A stretch of DNA of 64,000 bases, from contig OY987233.1 of NCBI GenBank assembly GCA_963920705.1, positions 15,053,459-15,117,458 on the forward strand, given 5' to 3'. Below are positions 1-11,955 of the stretch, one piece after another; positions within the stretch are counted from its first letter, which is position 1; every line of letters begins with the position of its first letter. This stretch comes from Odiellus spinosus (lineage: Eukaryota > Arthropoda > Arachnida > Opiliones > Phalangiidae). The notes beneath the pieces were generated by a model. It searched no databases. It saw only the letters and a program-made list of their open reading frames with translations, and had not been told where the DNA came from. Made by a program: the position numbers and the translations under genes.

Positions 1-423
1 CAAGATTGTCAATAAATATAACTGTGAAATTATTCCAAAAATATTCTTTTGAATGTTGTAAAGGAAGCGATATAGCCCCTAGAAAATGGGTTTTTCATAA
101 ACCACGTTGGTTTTTGGGAACGGGGGGGGGGGGGGGTTTGTTGTTTAGTGAGATTGTGCAAAAGCGCATCATATAGTATAGATTTGAGTCGGGGATTTGA
201 CAAGAAGATAACCAGCCCTTACGGGGCTATGATGTGCCATTTCGCTTCTGAAGCCGGAGTTTCTATGCCTATTCGTCACAAAAGAAGGGATTTTTAGGGA
301 TTTTTTCCTGCCACGATCATTTTATATAATACGAAAAATCGTTGGTCAGCTGGAAATGTCACCTAAGGTTTCCTTATGGCTTTAAAGGGTCACGGGCAGA
401 AAAATTCGCTGTTTTTATATACG

Positions 424-732
424 CGTGATGTCGGTTTTATTTTTCATTTCAACATATACTTCCATAGAATAACGAAAGAAATAGGCTTTCTCAATCTTCT
501 AATTTGGTCAAAAATTACCCAAATTGGAAAATGCAACCAAATAGACCAATGAAATAACCCGAATTCAACAAAAGTGGACCTAAGGCGTTTTGTTTTATAT
601 TCAAGTTTTTTATTTGGTCGAATTCTGTTGAAATTTTAGACCAAATTAGAAGATTTTACCTCATTGGGTAAGCCGATTTAATTCGCTACTTCATGGAAAC
701 AGAGTGAAATTAAAAGTAAAACTGACGTCACG
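424..732. mobile_element. Foldback MITE with CRE-bearing inverted ends
   Basis: The left end CGTGATGTCGGTTTTATTTT and the reverse complement of the right end (CGTGACGTCAGTTTTACTTT) match and stay alignable to AATCTTCTAATTTGGTC near the centre. The whole 309 bp is an imperfect dyad. The right end has a perfect TGACGTCA. A related fragment is at 44224-44436 and a related end near 17245. Confidence 0.7.
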
Positions 733-1444
733 AGTGTCAAATTATCGCAAATGACGTCAAACGGATTTTAAAGGGCTATCTCTTAAGCTCAAAATAAGAA
801 AAATTAGGTCAAAATAGGACTGTAAGTTATAAAGATACGAATACGTCTCGTTAGGTCCCTTTTAAGGTTGCCACTAAATGTAGTTTGCAAATTGCTCACG
901 ACGATAATTGAGTCAGCTGAAACGCAAATTCGTGTTTGACAAAAGAAAAATTCTCAATTCGATAAAAGTACTCGAAAACAAAAATAACTCCGATGTCTTT
1001 CTCTCAATTGAAACGAATATGAAAAAGTATCGCTAAGCCTTGGGGGCATTTTTCAAGGTAGACCGACCGTAATTTCAACCGAATCAGCGAATAATGTTAC
1101 AATGCCTCAAGCAATTATAGGTTATACCAAAAGTCTATTATTGTCTCTAAGTACTTTACCCAAAACAAGGCATTTCGATTGGATACGATTCCTCACTACT
1201 TGTATATGCGAATTTTGAAAATATTCTGGATGAGTAAGAAGGCTTAGAACTAAACCTGTGAAGTTTTTTAATATTGAGAGCTTAATCGAAATGGCTTCTT
1301 CATTTCAAAGAACTCCCCTTTTATTGTATCAATAAAGACGATAATCAAACACTACCTCTTTTATCCGACACTAGTTCCTGATTTCAGAACGTTCAATGCT
1401 AATTATCCACCTATACCTCCGTAATTTGGTTTCTACGAGATCAA

Positions 1445-1826
1445 AAGCCTATCACTTCATTCCATAAAAGTAAACAACGCCCCGTACCTTAATACTATCA
1501 GCAAAGGTCCGGGTAAATGTACCAGCAGATTCTGATTCGAGACACTCTAGCGGGTCGCAGTCGGTGTAAATAGTGAACGGTGGAAGAGCCACTCTTTGGA
1601 GAAATTACGGTGTTGGGTGAAGACAATATAGCCAAGCGCGGCCCGCCTAAATTCCGTCCCTCTCTCCTGACTCAAAATATCGAGGAAGAATCCAAACCAC
1701 TCGAGCCAGACAGGGGTGATGACTTTTTTGGCTATTTTTAAGTGATGTACTATTACCTGACCCTTTGCTGATAGTATTAAGCTACGGGGCGTTGTTTACT
1801 TTCATGGAATGAAGTGATAGACTTCT
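1445..1826. mobile_element. Foldback MITE, inverted arms of about 65-70 bp
   Basis: Bases 1450-1512 (from ctatcacttcattccat) reappear inverted at 1757-1821 with few mismatches, including aacgccccgta and taatactatcagcaaag. The 250-base middle is less AT-rich and shows no coding potential. Exact ends and target duplication are uncertain. Confidence 0.75.
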
Positions 1827-2363
1827 GACAAGATAGATTTGTAGGGAATGGAAATCTAAACTGATTCTACCCTTCAAGATGAAATTTTTCTTCGAATGGA
1901 AAACGTTTCGGGGTTTAGCCCCTTGTATAGATCCCCAGTTCATGATTTCACAATGTACAATGCATAAGTGATTCAGACCATCAAGGTGGTCTAAAGATGA
2001 AATTTTCTTGTACTGAAAAGGTTTCGGGATTCAGCCACTTTTATAGTGTTTGGCTGCGATTTTTTTTGGAATTTCCCTAATATTTTGGCAATATTAAAAC
2101 CCCTTACAATCCTACAAAGCTTTTAAAATCCGTAATAAAAAACAACTTAATATCAGTGAATTTTACGATTAGGTACTCAAACTTGTATAAATTTCCCGGA
2201 TTTAAAATGTAAAATATTAACGTTATCCTGATATTTCCTTAATTTTTTTAGCGACTTTCAAATACCCCGATATTTCCAGGTTCTATACGGACAATGCTAG
2301 AAGTGTTTTCGTAATAGTAGACCTCTTAAAAATTTAGAAAGGCTTGAAGCGGCATTTTCCTAC

Positions 2364-2527
2364 CTTTTCGGTGGGTTTGAGTGTTTTCCAAAATGATGGT
2401 TTTTGCGTAAAATCGATCGTGTTTAGAGGAACGAAGACTTCGCCGATGGAGTCGTCGCGGCTGAAGCGATCATAGTCGAAAATGTGCAAATGAAGCACAG
2501 ACTTTTGAAGTTTGTACATTGGATAAC
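2364..2527 (-). CDS. Syt7: Synaptotagmin-7-like, coding exon 5 (end of C2A)
   Basis: A 164-base exon with acceptor AG at 2529-2528 and donor GT at 2363-2362 (gtagga). It encodes the rest of Gly205 to Lys259: GYPMYKLQKSVLHLHIFDYD, then RFSRDDSIGEVFVPL and FWKTLKP. Asp222, Asp224 and Asp230 complete the five-Asp calcium set with Asp163 and Asp169, in the 6-residue and 2+6-residue spacing of functional C2A domains. So this C2A should bind calcium (inferred from residues). Synaptotagmin-7 is the high-affinity calcium sensor for asynchronous transmitter release, facilitation and lysosome or granule exocytosis. The reading frame leaves the exon in phase 0; the C2B exons are not found in bases 1-2363 and must lie off the left edge. 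I choose Syt7 because of the YDRFSRDDSIGEV and FWK-LKP wording; another synaptotagmin class is possible. Confidence 0.95.
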
Positions 2528-2600
2528 CTATAAAACAACGAACAAAATAAAGACAATGATTAAAAACAATATTTTCAAAATTATATTAATTTAGTAAAAC

Positions 2601-2910
2601 ATTGCACAAAAATTGGAAATCTTCTGGTAAATTCAATTAAAAGGAGAACCTTCGACCAATGAAAAGACTCCCCTATATACCTTTGGCTTAATAAAATCCC
2701 CGCGACACGTGCTGCGGCATTCACTCTTTGAATCGAGCTAAATCTAATTCTTGATAATTTTCAAACTCCCACGATCGGAAGCGTACAACAGCGCATGTCG
2801 CGGATATTTTACTTCTAGATAATGTGCTACAAGGGGAGTCTTTTGATTGGTTGGAGGTTCTTTCAATTCAATACCCAAAATCTGAATCTTTTCCAATTTT
2901 TTCGTACAAT
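2601..2910. mobile_element. Foldback MITE (CCAATCAAAAGACTCC family), copy 1
   Basis: The left arm (attgcacaaaaattgg, then aaaaggagaacc, caatgaaaagactcccc) pairs with the right arm (ggggagtcttttgattgg, then tttcaattcaata). Related half-copies are at 29880-30100 and 39225-39440. No coding content. Confidence 0.65.
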
Positions 2911-4513
2911 TCATAGAATTACATTTCCTAAATGTTTTAATAAGCGAATAAGTAATTTTTTTAAATAGTAGAATTTATATAAAAAACACTATTTTCACTT
3001 CATACTCCCTTTAAAGGGTGAAGGACCCTAAAAGTAAACCATTTTTTAATTAAACTAAAACATTTTCTTGTCGCTATCTCACGGGGAATAGTTTTTCGAA
3101 TTGAATTCGTGTCTTATCCTAATGAGTAACGACGTCACCTTAATTTTTAAAACCAACCAAAGTAGGCTTAACATAGAAACAAAGTGTAATATGAGATGCG
3201 CGAAGCAAAGTGTTAGAATAAAATGTCATCTTTATAAAGAAAAAAACCTATTTCTGTATCACAAATATTTTGGGAGTAATGGAAGCTATCGCGGAGTGTT
3301 ACACAATCATCTTAATCACTAATAAACTAGGAAATTATTTGAGCAAACTCTTCAACGCCAATGGAGTCTTGTTATTAGTTCACCGAGACAGTGTGGGGCT
3401 CCTAACTTCAAGGAATATCAAATTGCAACACAAACTCAAAGTAAGGAATAAGAAATCGAGATATAAAAAATAAAACAAACTTTTCACGAAAGAAGATCTG
3501 TTTTCCCAAAAAATAAATTTCGTTAAATGAATTAAAAGTAATACAATCGAATACGGGGAAGCTAGGAAAATATGGTATTGAATGTCCCTATCGCCCTGCC
3601 TTTCTTTATATTGTTTGGAAATCAATGGATGTTGCCTTTAAAAACACTACTTTGTTCAATCCCCTGAGAATCTCAATTTATCTTTGTGGTTTTAGTGAAG
3701 AGACAAAAGGGGGCCAACTGGATTATTTCTTAAGAAAACTAAAAAAATAAAAATATATATAAAAAAGGTTTTAAAGGGAAAGTGTAAAGCATTTTTTTTT
3801 TACTTTCAAACAATTTCTGTTTTCGCAAAATTGCTTTTACGATGTAATGTTCGGTTCAGATGTTAGTGTTAAGAGGTCTTGGGGAAGTCTTGGGGAGGTC
3901 TCAGACTTCCTCAAGACTTTTGTAGCGTTCTTGAAGACCTCTTCAGATCAGACTAACTTTTTTCCGTAAGGGGATTCACAATTTTTTCAAAGGTCTACCC
4001 ATAAACATTTTAAAAATTTTATATACTATTAAAATTTCATGTCAATAAGAAGCTTTAAAATCAAAATGACAGAAATGTCTTAAATTTCTTCCTATTTAAG
4101 ATATAGTTATGTTTAGAACGTGATTTACGATAAATTTTGGTGAAAAATGGTCCAAATTGGACATTTCATCAACCCTTTAGGAATGCGTGTCTTTGTTTTT
4201 GATTGTGACCATAACTTCACATTGTATAGAGCTAGCTTTAGGAGTTTAACAGGCCGATAGTGACCAACTACAATAGATTCCTTGTAAGACAATGACCGAT
4301 GTCCTAGTCTCGGTCAATTACTAGATCAAATATTCCACGCAAAACCATTAATATAATTTAAAAGCCCTAAACATAATCTTAGATATGTCCAAGATGGGGT
4401 CCTTTCAAATTTTACCTATTTCACTACTTCGCTATTTTAAAAATAAAAATAAAGTTACTTTAAACTATCTGTGTATCCAACGTGGGGTCCATTTTGGAAT
4501 CTTAGCTCTTTAA
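2911..4513. other. Intron stretch, nothing recognised
   Basis: AT-rich. Short frames at 3101-3625 show no domain and overlap on both strands. A direct-inverted pair around aagtcttggggaggtctcag near 3880-3930 is the only local structure. Confidence 0.6.
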
Positions 4514-5415
4514 AGGAAGAATTCAACCTTAAAAGTGAATTTTTATCGATTCCTTATCGTTAAAATAGACCTAATAGATGTTAATATAAATTCTGACTAC
4601 GTTCCAACCTTGAAAAAACGCAACATCTTCCGTAGAAACGGGTTCCATTTAACCGCTCTTTTTGTTAGTTTCAAGGCAGGAAAACGTGTAGAAAATCCTA
4701 TACTTTGAACCAACCTTGAAAAAACGCTACATCTTCAATACAAAGGGGTGTTTTTTAACGGGTATTTTATCCATTTCCAAGATTATTTTATAGAAAGGCT
4801 TATCCAATAGTAAAAAAATATTAAACTAGAAATAAATTTAAAACTTACCAGGAAAATAGGCTTAGCTGGATTCATGGAGATCCTGAATTTCTTCACGTTA
4901 AAGGGTCAACAACCAATTAAATGTTATTGAAAATCTCATGATGATCTCGCCTTAAAGGCCTAGGATTACTGTCACCCTGGAAACAAACTCACCCTCCAGG
5001 CTTTCTCTATCCTCGCTACCCAAAGGGGAAGCTCAGAAGGTGAGCCCACTTCCAGTGAAACAGGCGGGTGACAGGCAGAAGAAATCCTAGGCCTTTAACG
5101 ACGGGCCTTTGCTAATTGGTCGCTGATCCATCAATGCAAAGAAATTCAGTATCTCCATGTATCCAGCTAAACCTACTTTAAATTAATTTTATAGATTCAC
5201 GAAGATCCTAAATTCCCCGTATAAGAGTCATCGGTAGCTAGTCGTATGGGGAGTTAGGATACCTCCATGAATTCAGCTACGCCTATTTTCGTGGTAGTTT
5301 TTAAATTTTTTTTATAGTTTAATATTTGTTTTGCACATTTGTTTACTGTTGAATTAGGCCTATTTAAACGATACGGAATCTATAAAAACACTCGTTTTTA
5401 GGTTCCATTATCCCT
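4514..5415. mobile_element. TTAA-target MITE (Kolobok/piggyBac-like), outer copy
   Basis: Ends AGGAAGAATTCAACC and (inverted) AGGGATAATGGAACC, each bordered by TTAA (4510-4513 and 5416-5419). Subterminal sequence near the Cs of TCGATTCCTTATCG pairs with CGATACGGAATC at the other end. The same ends occur at 12537-12939, 36004-37018 and 51849-52173. A smaller TTAA element is nested inside. Confidence 0.75.
4956..5094. mobile_element. Small TTAA MITE nested in the 4514-5415 element
   Basis: 139 bp with ends AGGCCTAGGATT and AATCCTAGGCCT between TTAA copies (4952-4955 and 5095-5098). The interior arms gtcaccctgg and the matching gggtgacagg also pair. A second copy lies at 6253-6445. Confidence 0.8.
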
Positions 5416-6252
5416 TTAAATATGTAATTATTAATTAACAAGTAAATAATAGTACATTTTAAGTGGGATATATTATAGTTAGTTTTCTCTTAGCACGAAT
5501 GTGAATGTTCGGTTCCGGTTCGCGAAGCAAACACGCCCAAAGGCCATTATTCCTGCAAACTGAGAATTAGAAAGAGAGTTCTAGTCTAGAAACTAGTTCA
5601 CACCTTCAAACTACTTTAAATGAGAATTAACATTGAGTGTAAGTCCGCCATAGTATTAAACAACGTTGCAATCTACAAGTCACTCAAACTGTGTAAGAGA
5701 ATATCTTTATAGATTTGAGCGCAAGACTCCTAAGAGCAGAGAAACGTGAGAAGAAAACTAACTCATCCCACGCATTCTTGGGACCTAATTCTCACCCTTT
5801 TCTAGTCCTTAGGGGTTAGATAATACTGTAGGTCAAAGGTTAAAGGTTAAAGTTAGATTTAAACTACCAAATATCCCGAGGGTTGTTGTTTATTGAATTT
5901 TTAATGGTTTCTCTTTAAAAACTAGGCCAATTTTAAATAATTTATTGATTGTTTACTGGCAAAAACTGAAATTCATTTAAAGGGACATTGAAATGTAAAG
6001 GATATTATAATAAGATGTAAGGACAAGGATTGACCAATCGGAATTCAGGAGTCAAGAGTTAATAGTCAAACTTAATTTTTATTGAATATTTTTGAAATCT
6101 CAAAATAGATTTCCAGAATAAGTTTAAAATCTTAAAATTTCCCTTAAAAATAAGTTTGAAATCTCTAAAATCTCAAGATTTTCATTAGAAAACCCATTAG
6201 AAACCTCTTAATCTCAATATCTTTCTTTAAAGCGTATTTAAAATCTAAAAAT

Positions 6253-6445
6253 CTCTAGATTTTCCTTCTGCCTGTCACCCTGGAAATAAACTCACCTTCT
6301 AGGCTTCATCTTGCGTTAGCCTTTCCTCAAAACAGGTTCTCGTTAGGCCTTCGCCAAAAACCTGTTATGAGGAAGTCTAAATGCAAAGGGAAGCCAAGAA
6401 GGTGAGATTATTTCCAAGGTGACACGCAGAAGAAATTCTAGGCCT
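6253..6445. mobile_element. Second copy of the AGGCCTAG TTAA MITE
   Basis: The right end ATTCTAGGCCT is followed by TTAA (6446-6449); the left end is decayed, but cttctgcctgtcaccctgg and the inverted ccaaggtgacacgcagaag are clear. It differs from the 4956 copy inside, where a further inverted pair (aacaggttctcg and the inverted aacctgtt) is seen. Confidence 0.6.
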
Positions 6446-7848
6446 TTAAAAAGCTTAAAGAATAGTGAGATATCATCAATAAGATTAAAAATCACCAAAT
6501 TTGTTTCAAGAAGAAGTTGAAAATCTCAAAATTTCTTCCGAGAATAAATTTATAATCTCAAATTCACAATGAATGTCAAGATCTTAAAAAATACACCGTA
6601 ATCTCGTACTAATCTTAAGAATAAGTTTGATACCTGGAAATCTTAATGAAAATTTACAAAACGAAAAACCAACAGAAGACTACACTGTAAAAAATGAAGG
6701 TATTTTTGGGGTCGTTTTAAACGCCTTAAAAGGTACTTTTAATGGAAAAACACCTTAAGGTATTTATTAGTACTACCGATGGCGCTTAAACACACCCTAA
6801 GAATTTTTAAGGGTTCTTTTCAATACCATTAGGGTATTTTCGACTTCCGAAGGGTATTTAATGAGTAAAGAAGGTCTTTTTTAAAACCCCAAAAGGTATT
6901 ATCGAACCAAGCTCGTGAAATTTTTTTCCTAAGCCTACTTTTGTCAAATTAGGCTTAACAATCGGAAACCCCGCGAAATGAAAACTACGCTGGAAATTTT
7001 ATTCCAAAATCATTGTAAGTCATATTATACATATTGTTGATATTAATGTTTTATTGGGATCTTAATTGGAGAAAAGTAAAATATCTAATGTCATTAATAG
7101 AAGGTAAACTAAAACAAGCGCCCCAAGGTTTAAATTGTATTTTTGTGGATTCAAATGTTAACGCTCGGGAGACTAGAACCCAGCGAAATATCTCTAGCAA
7201 CCTTGACGAGAGAATAACGCTTGGTGCCGCGTCACTTTTTGGCGGAGGTGATATCTATCTCTGAGTGAGTAACAAACGAGTGGAAGCTTGTACCTAGCGC
7301 ACAATAAGCGGTAAGCGCGTTAGAACGGGAAAACGGGCAGTCTCTTTCACCTCCTTCGTTTAAGCATTCTCTCTGTTTTCTTCGTAGTAGAGACGCGACC
7401 GAGCCATCAATTTAGGCGCAAGCTTAACTTGTATTTAACTCTTTGAAATCGAAGGTTGCTGAAACGCAGATTGAAAGGTAGGCATATCTATTAATTTATA
7501 TATGTTATAAATCTTCATGATTTTCCAAATTTCAAGTTTCGAACATATGCAATAATTCCTTCACGAGTATGTTAGCTGCTTAGCATAATCCTATCAAGCT
7601 TAAGCCTTTGCTAGTTATTTCAACTTGAAGAAGGAGTGAAGGACTTATTTTTTCAGGAACAAACTGAATGTGATTCTGATATAACAGAAAACGGAAAGTT
7701 TATTCTGCCGATCACTGTCCTAAAAGATAGAATAACATGGTATGGAGAAGGTTTTTAACAACCATTAGGTACGGTTTAAACATGATTTAAGTGGATAAAC
7801 AGGAATCCTGATATGACAACATAAGACACACCTCAGGGTCGTTCAGTA

Positions 7849-7887
7849 ACTGTCCCACACTCTAACCAACTGAGCTACCAAGGCCTA
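7849..7887 (-). other. tRNA-like 5' segment (possible SINE head)
   Basis: On the minus strand ggccttggtagctcagttgg, followed by ttagag, matches the acceptor 5' strand, D-arm and A-box of tRNAs. No matching 3' acceptor strand or B-box follows, so it is not a tRNA gene. A tRNA-derived SINE fragment is the best guess. Confidence 0.3.
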
Positions 7888-8533
7888 CACATGAGACTAT
7901 TAACGGCAGAACAGAAGTGTTGGTCTAATCCAACTACAGGGCAAGAACCGACCTGTGGTTCCGACACGTAAAAGCAAGGATCGAATGGAGGAGGCTTTTA
8001 ACAACCGTTGTTGTATTATACAGAGCAGTGGAGTGAAGAATTTTTCTTTATCAGGCTTACCGCAAAGGGAGGATGGGGTAGAAAGTGTTGACTGAAAATC
8101 ACCATGAAAAAATAACCCCACTGGTTTGAAATTTTAACTGACACTGGCTGCCAGCGGTAGAAAATGCTTTGGCGAACAGAATTTTAGACAGAATATTTTG
8201 ATTCACGTGACTATCGAACAATGATGAAGAAGATTAATTTAATTATGATAAAATCGATTAACACAGTTTAAACGCTTAATTCCATTTTAATAATTATAAT
8301 TTAAATATAATCAAAAATAAATCTAATCGATGAAGCTAATCCTAATCTAAATTAAAATTAATCACAATTTTACCAATAAAAGTGATTAAATTTATTTAAA
8401 GCTTTATGACTGATTGAAATTTATTGATGATAGAATCAAATTAACTATGATTAGACCAATTATAATTAAAATGGATTTTTCATGGATTATTAATACTAGA
8501 TCAGAATTTAATAATTACTGGATTAATTTCTCT

Positions 8534-8925
8534 TATTAATAATTCGTATTAAATAATTAATTCGTATGAAATAATTAATAATTCGTATGAAATAATTAAT
8601 AATTCGTATTAAATAATTAATAATTCGTATTAAATAATTAATAATTCGTATTAAATAATTAATAATTCGTATTAAATAATTAATAATTCATAATTAGTAA
8701 TATTTAATTCATAATTAGTAATATTTAATTCATAATTAGTAATATTTAATTCATAATTAGTAATATTTAATTCATAATTAGTAATATTTAATTCATAATT
8801 AGTAATATTTAATTCATAATTAGTAATATTTAATTCATAATTAGTAATATTTAATTCATAATTAGTAATATTTAATTCATAATTAGTAATATTTAATTCA
8901 TAATTAGTAATAAATAATTCATAGT
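8534..8925. repeat. Two adjoining 21-bp tandem arrays
   Basis: The first (8534 to about 8690) repeats aataattaataattcgtatt; the second (about 8690-8925) repeats taatatttaattcataatta. Both have 21-base period and about 7 and 11 copies. Shared words (aattaataattc, taattcataatta) suggest a common origin. Confidence 0.9.
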
Positions 8926-9987
8926 AATTTTATATAAATCATTATTCACAATTAGTATTTAATGGTTTATTATTAGTAATTAAAGACTCATTATTAGTAT
9001 TTAATGACTCATTATTAGTATTTAAAAATAAGTCTGTTGTAAAAGGCCTTTTTGAAACCCATCTTTGTGGTAAATACTAAACCCATAAATTTGTGATTAA
9101 AACTAACGTATTCATATATTTGTGATAAAATTCCATTTCTCAAAATCCATAAAACCCATCTTTCTCAAAATGCATAAACGTCTTATAAAAAGCTTTCTTT
9201 TCCAAATTAATGAACTTCTTTTAAAAACCAAAATCATAAACTTGTTAAAAACCTCTTTTCAAACCCATAACTTTGTACTAAAATTAAAGTTAACAAACTT
9301 GTAACCTCGTGAAAAACCAATTTCTCAAAGTGCATCAACTCGTGTTAAAACCTCTTTTTCAAATGCATGAAACCATAATACAAATCTGGATTTATTTTGA
9401 TTTTTAAATCATTGTGATGTATGATAACCCATTATTTTGTACAAATAAATCTTCCAGGTTTGCTACTATTTAAATAATGAAAGAAGTATCTTTTATTTTC
9501 CCGAAAAATACCTTATATGGTGCCAATTAGTACCTCTAATGGCCGAAAAGGTATTTCTTCACACCCCCAAAGCGAAATTTTGAAGTATGAAAAATACCTT
9601 ATATGGTGCCAATTAGTACCTCTAATGGCCGAAAAGGTATTATTTCGTACCCCTAAAGCGAAGTTTTGAAGTCTGGATAAATACCATATATGGTACCAAT
9701 TAGTACCCCTAATGACCCAAAAGGTCTTTTTTCGAACCCCAATAGTATTTTTTTGAAGTCTGAATAAATACCATATATGGTGCTAAATAGTACCCCAAAG
9801 GTCTTCATTAATACCCTTAATAGAAGGTATTTTATAATACCCCTAAAGTAGGGTATTAATAAGTACCTAAAAGGGTGCGCCTGGGGTGGCAAGCAGAAAT
9901 ACCTTTAAAGGTATTTATCCGACCCTTTATTTTTTACAGTGTAGACTCAAAAGAATGATCTAAAATATTTAAATTTGCCAAGTTTAC

Positions 9988-10104
9988 CTTCAAAGTAGAA
10001 GGTCTCGTTCCAACGAGGGTTGAGGGTTCTGTGTTTGACTTTGGTTTCCAACTTGTTCTTCTTGTCGGGCAAAAGGCACACTCTCACATACGGATCAGAT
10101 GTAC
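9988..10104 (-). CDS. Syt7: Synaptotagmin-7-like, coding exon 4 (C2A core)
   Basis: A 117-base exon between acceptor AG (10106-10105, behind a T-rich tract) and donor GT (9987-9986). It encodes residues 166-204 of C2A. Hallmarks are [14 protein letters not shown], the polybasic strand around residues 179-191 ([12 protein letters not shown]) that in this family contacts acidic phospholipids, and [12 protein letters not shown], one of the most conserved C2 signatures. Asp169 is the second calcium ligand. The wording of this stretch is closer to synaptotagmin-7 than to synaptotagmin-1. A perfect 30-bp tandem array starts 76 bp before its acceptor. Confidence 0.96.
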
Positions 10105-10180
10105 CTTAATTAATACAAAAAAAAAACCAAGATTAAACATAACCATCATTTTAATATAAAAATTAATTTGTTAAAATTTA

Positions 10181-10990
10181 TTAAAATTAATTTGAATTAT
10201 TGTCCCAATATTAAAATTAATTTGAATTATTGTCCCAATATTAAAATTAATTTGAATTATTGTCCCAATATTAAAATTAATTTGAATTATTGTCCCAATA
10301 TTAAAATTAATTTGAATTATTGTCCCAATATTAAAATTAATTTGAATTATTGTCCCAATATTAAAATTAATTTGAATTATTGTCCCAATATTAAAATTAA
10401 TTTGAATTATTGTCCCAATATTAAAATTAATTTGAATTATTGTCCCAATATTAAAATTAATTTGAATTATTGTCCCAATATTAAAATTAATTTGAATTAT
10501 TGTCCCAATATTAAAATTAATTTGAATTATTGTCCCAATATTAAAATTAATTTGAATTATTGTCCCAATATTAAAATTAATTTGAATTATTGTCCCAATA
10601 TTAAAATTAATTTGAATTATTGTCCCAATATTAAAATTAATTTGAATTATTGTCCCAATATTAAAATTAATTTGAATTATTGTCCCAATATTAAAATTAA
10701 TTTGAATTATTGTCCCAATATTAAAATTAATTTGAATTATTGTCCCAATATTAAAATTAATTTGAATTATTGTCCCAATATTAAAATTAATTTGAATTAT
10801 TGTCCCAATATTAAAATTAATTTGAATTATTGTCCCAATATTAAAATTAATTTGAATTATTGTCCCAATATTAAAATTAATTTGAATTATTGTCCCAATA
10901 TTAAAATTAATTTGAATTATTGTCCCAATATTAAAATTAATTTCAATTATTGTCTCATCATTAAAATTAATTTCAATTACTATACTGGTA
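10181..10990. repeat. Perfect 30-bp tandem array, 25 identical copies plus 2 diverged
   Basis: Unit ttaaaattaatttgaattat followed by tgtcccaata, repeated without a single change from 10181 to 10930, then two diverged units. As 30 is a multiple of three and the unit lacks stops in some frames, about 300 codons are open on both strands; this is a by-product of repetition, not a gene. Confidence 0.97.
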
Positions 10991-11196
10991 TTAAAAATAC
11001 CAATTCCTTGAGACTTAACATAATGAAAGACTACATAAGACACCCGAATGACTCCCCCCCCCACCCAAAACAAAAATAAAAAAATTAATATTTAAATTAA
11101 TTAACAGGTACTGTTGAATTTAATTGGTAAAAAAAAAAATTTAAATTATATAAAAAAGAGGTTGCTTCGCATCCTTTAGAAAAGATTCTTTGTCGA

Positions 11197-11955
11197 TTTG
11201 ATGAAACAAAGTTGCCCAAACCTCAAATTTCCCTAAATTTCACTATCTTTATATTTCCCTGAAATATTTCACTTAACTTTTTATATTTCCCTGAAATATT
11301 TCACTCAACTTTTAATATTTCCCTGAAATATTTCACTCAACTTTTAATATTTCCCTGAAATATTTCACTCAACTTTTTATATTTCCCTGAAATATTTCAC
11401 TCAACTTTTTATATTTCCCTGAAATATTTCACTCAACTTTTTATATTTCCCTGAAATATTTCACTCAACATTTTATATTTCCCTGAAATATTTCACTCAA
11501 CATTTTATATTTCCCTGAAATATTTCACTCAACATTTTATATTTCGGTGAAATATTTCACTCAACATTTTATATTTCCCTGAAATATTTCACTCAACATT
11601 TTATATTTCCTTGAAATATTTCACTAATATTTTTATATTTCCCTGAAATATTTCACTAATATTTTTATATTTCCCTGAAATATTTCACTAATATTTTTAT
11701 ATTTCCCTGAAATATTTCACTTAACTTTTTATATTTCCCTGAAATATTTCACTTAACTTTTTATATTTCCCTGAAATATTTCACTTAACTTTTTATATTT
11801 CCCTGAAATATTTCACTTAACTTTTTATATTTCCCTGAAATATTTCACAATTTTTTTATATTTCCCTGAAATTTCCCTGAATTTTTTTATATTTCCCGAA
11901 AATTTTCCTGAATTTTTAGCCTTTAATTTATTTCTCTGAAAATTGCCAGTTCCAC
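11197..11955 (+). repeat. Dispersed element carrying an expanded 32-bp minisatellite
   Basis: Between about 11235 and 11880 a 32-base unit (tatttccctgaaatatttca plus 12 more) occurs about 20 times with variants (CAACT, CAACA, AATAT). The flanks, gatttgatgaaacaa then cccaaacctcaaattt on the left and tagcctttaatttatttc then caggtttgta on the right, recur inverted at 29393-29545 around almost no repeat. Confidence 0.9.

Larger units (their letters stand above)
1..2363 (-). other. Syt7 intron after the C2A exons
   Basis: No coding exon is visible here; the C2B exons are not present. It contains two foldback MITEs (listed separately), a 15-base G run at 122-136, and otherwise AT-rich sequence without recognisable content. 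Confidence 0.7.
6683..9941. mobile_element. 3.26 kb TA-flanked DNA element with repeat-rich ends
   Basis: Termini CACTGTAAAAAAT and ATTTTTTACAGTG are exact inverted copies bordered by TA (6681-6682 and 9942-9943). Both ends carry arrays of AAGGTATT/AATACC motifs (6683-6910 and 9520-9941). The interior has two 21-bp arrays, a GC-richer block (7150-7400) and a tRNA A-box-like string. No transposase frame is seen, so it would be non-autonomous. Confidence 0.65.

Noticed and set aside
1-2333. C2B exons of Syt7
   Set aside because: I looked for GEL-LSLCY-like and SDPYVKV-like text on the minus strand and found none; these exons must lie outside the window.
7814-7887. tRNA gene on the minus strand
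   Set aside because: The A-box and D-arm look right, but there is no T-arm/B-box and no 3' acceptor strand to pair with ggccttg.
10168-11079. Open frames of about 300 codons on both strands with a ten-residue repeat
   Set aside because: They arise from a perfect 30-bp non-coding array; both strands being open, AT-rich composition and the intron position argue against a protein.
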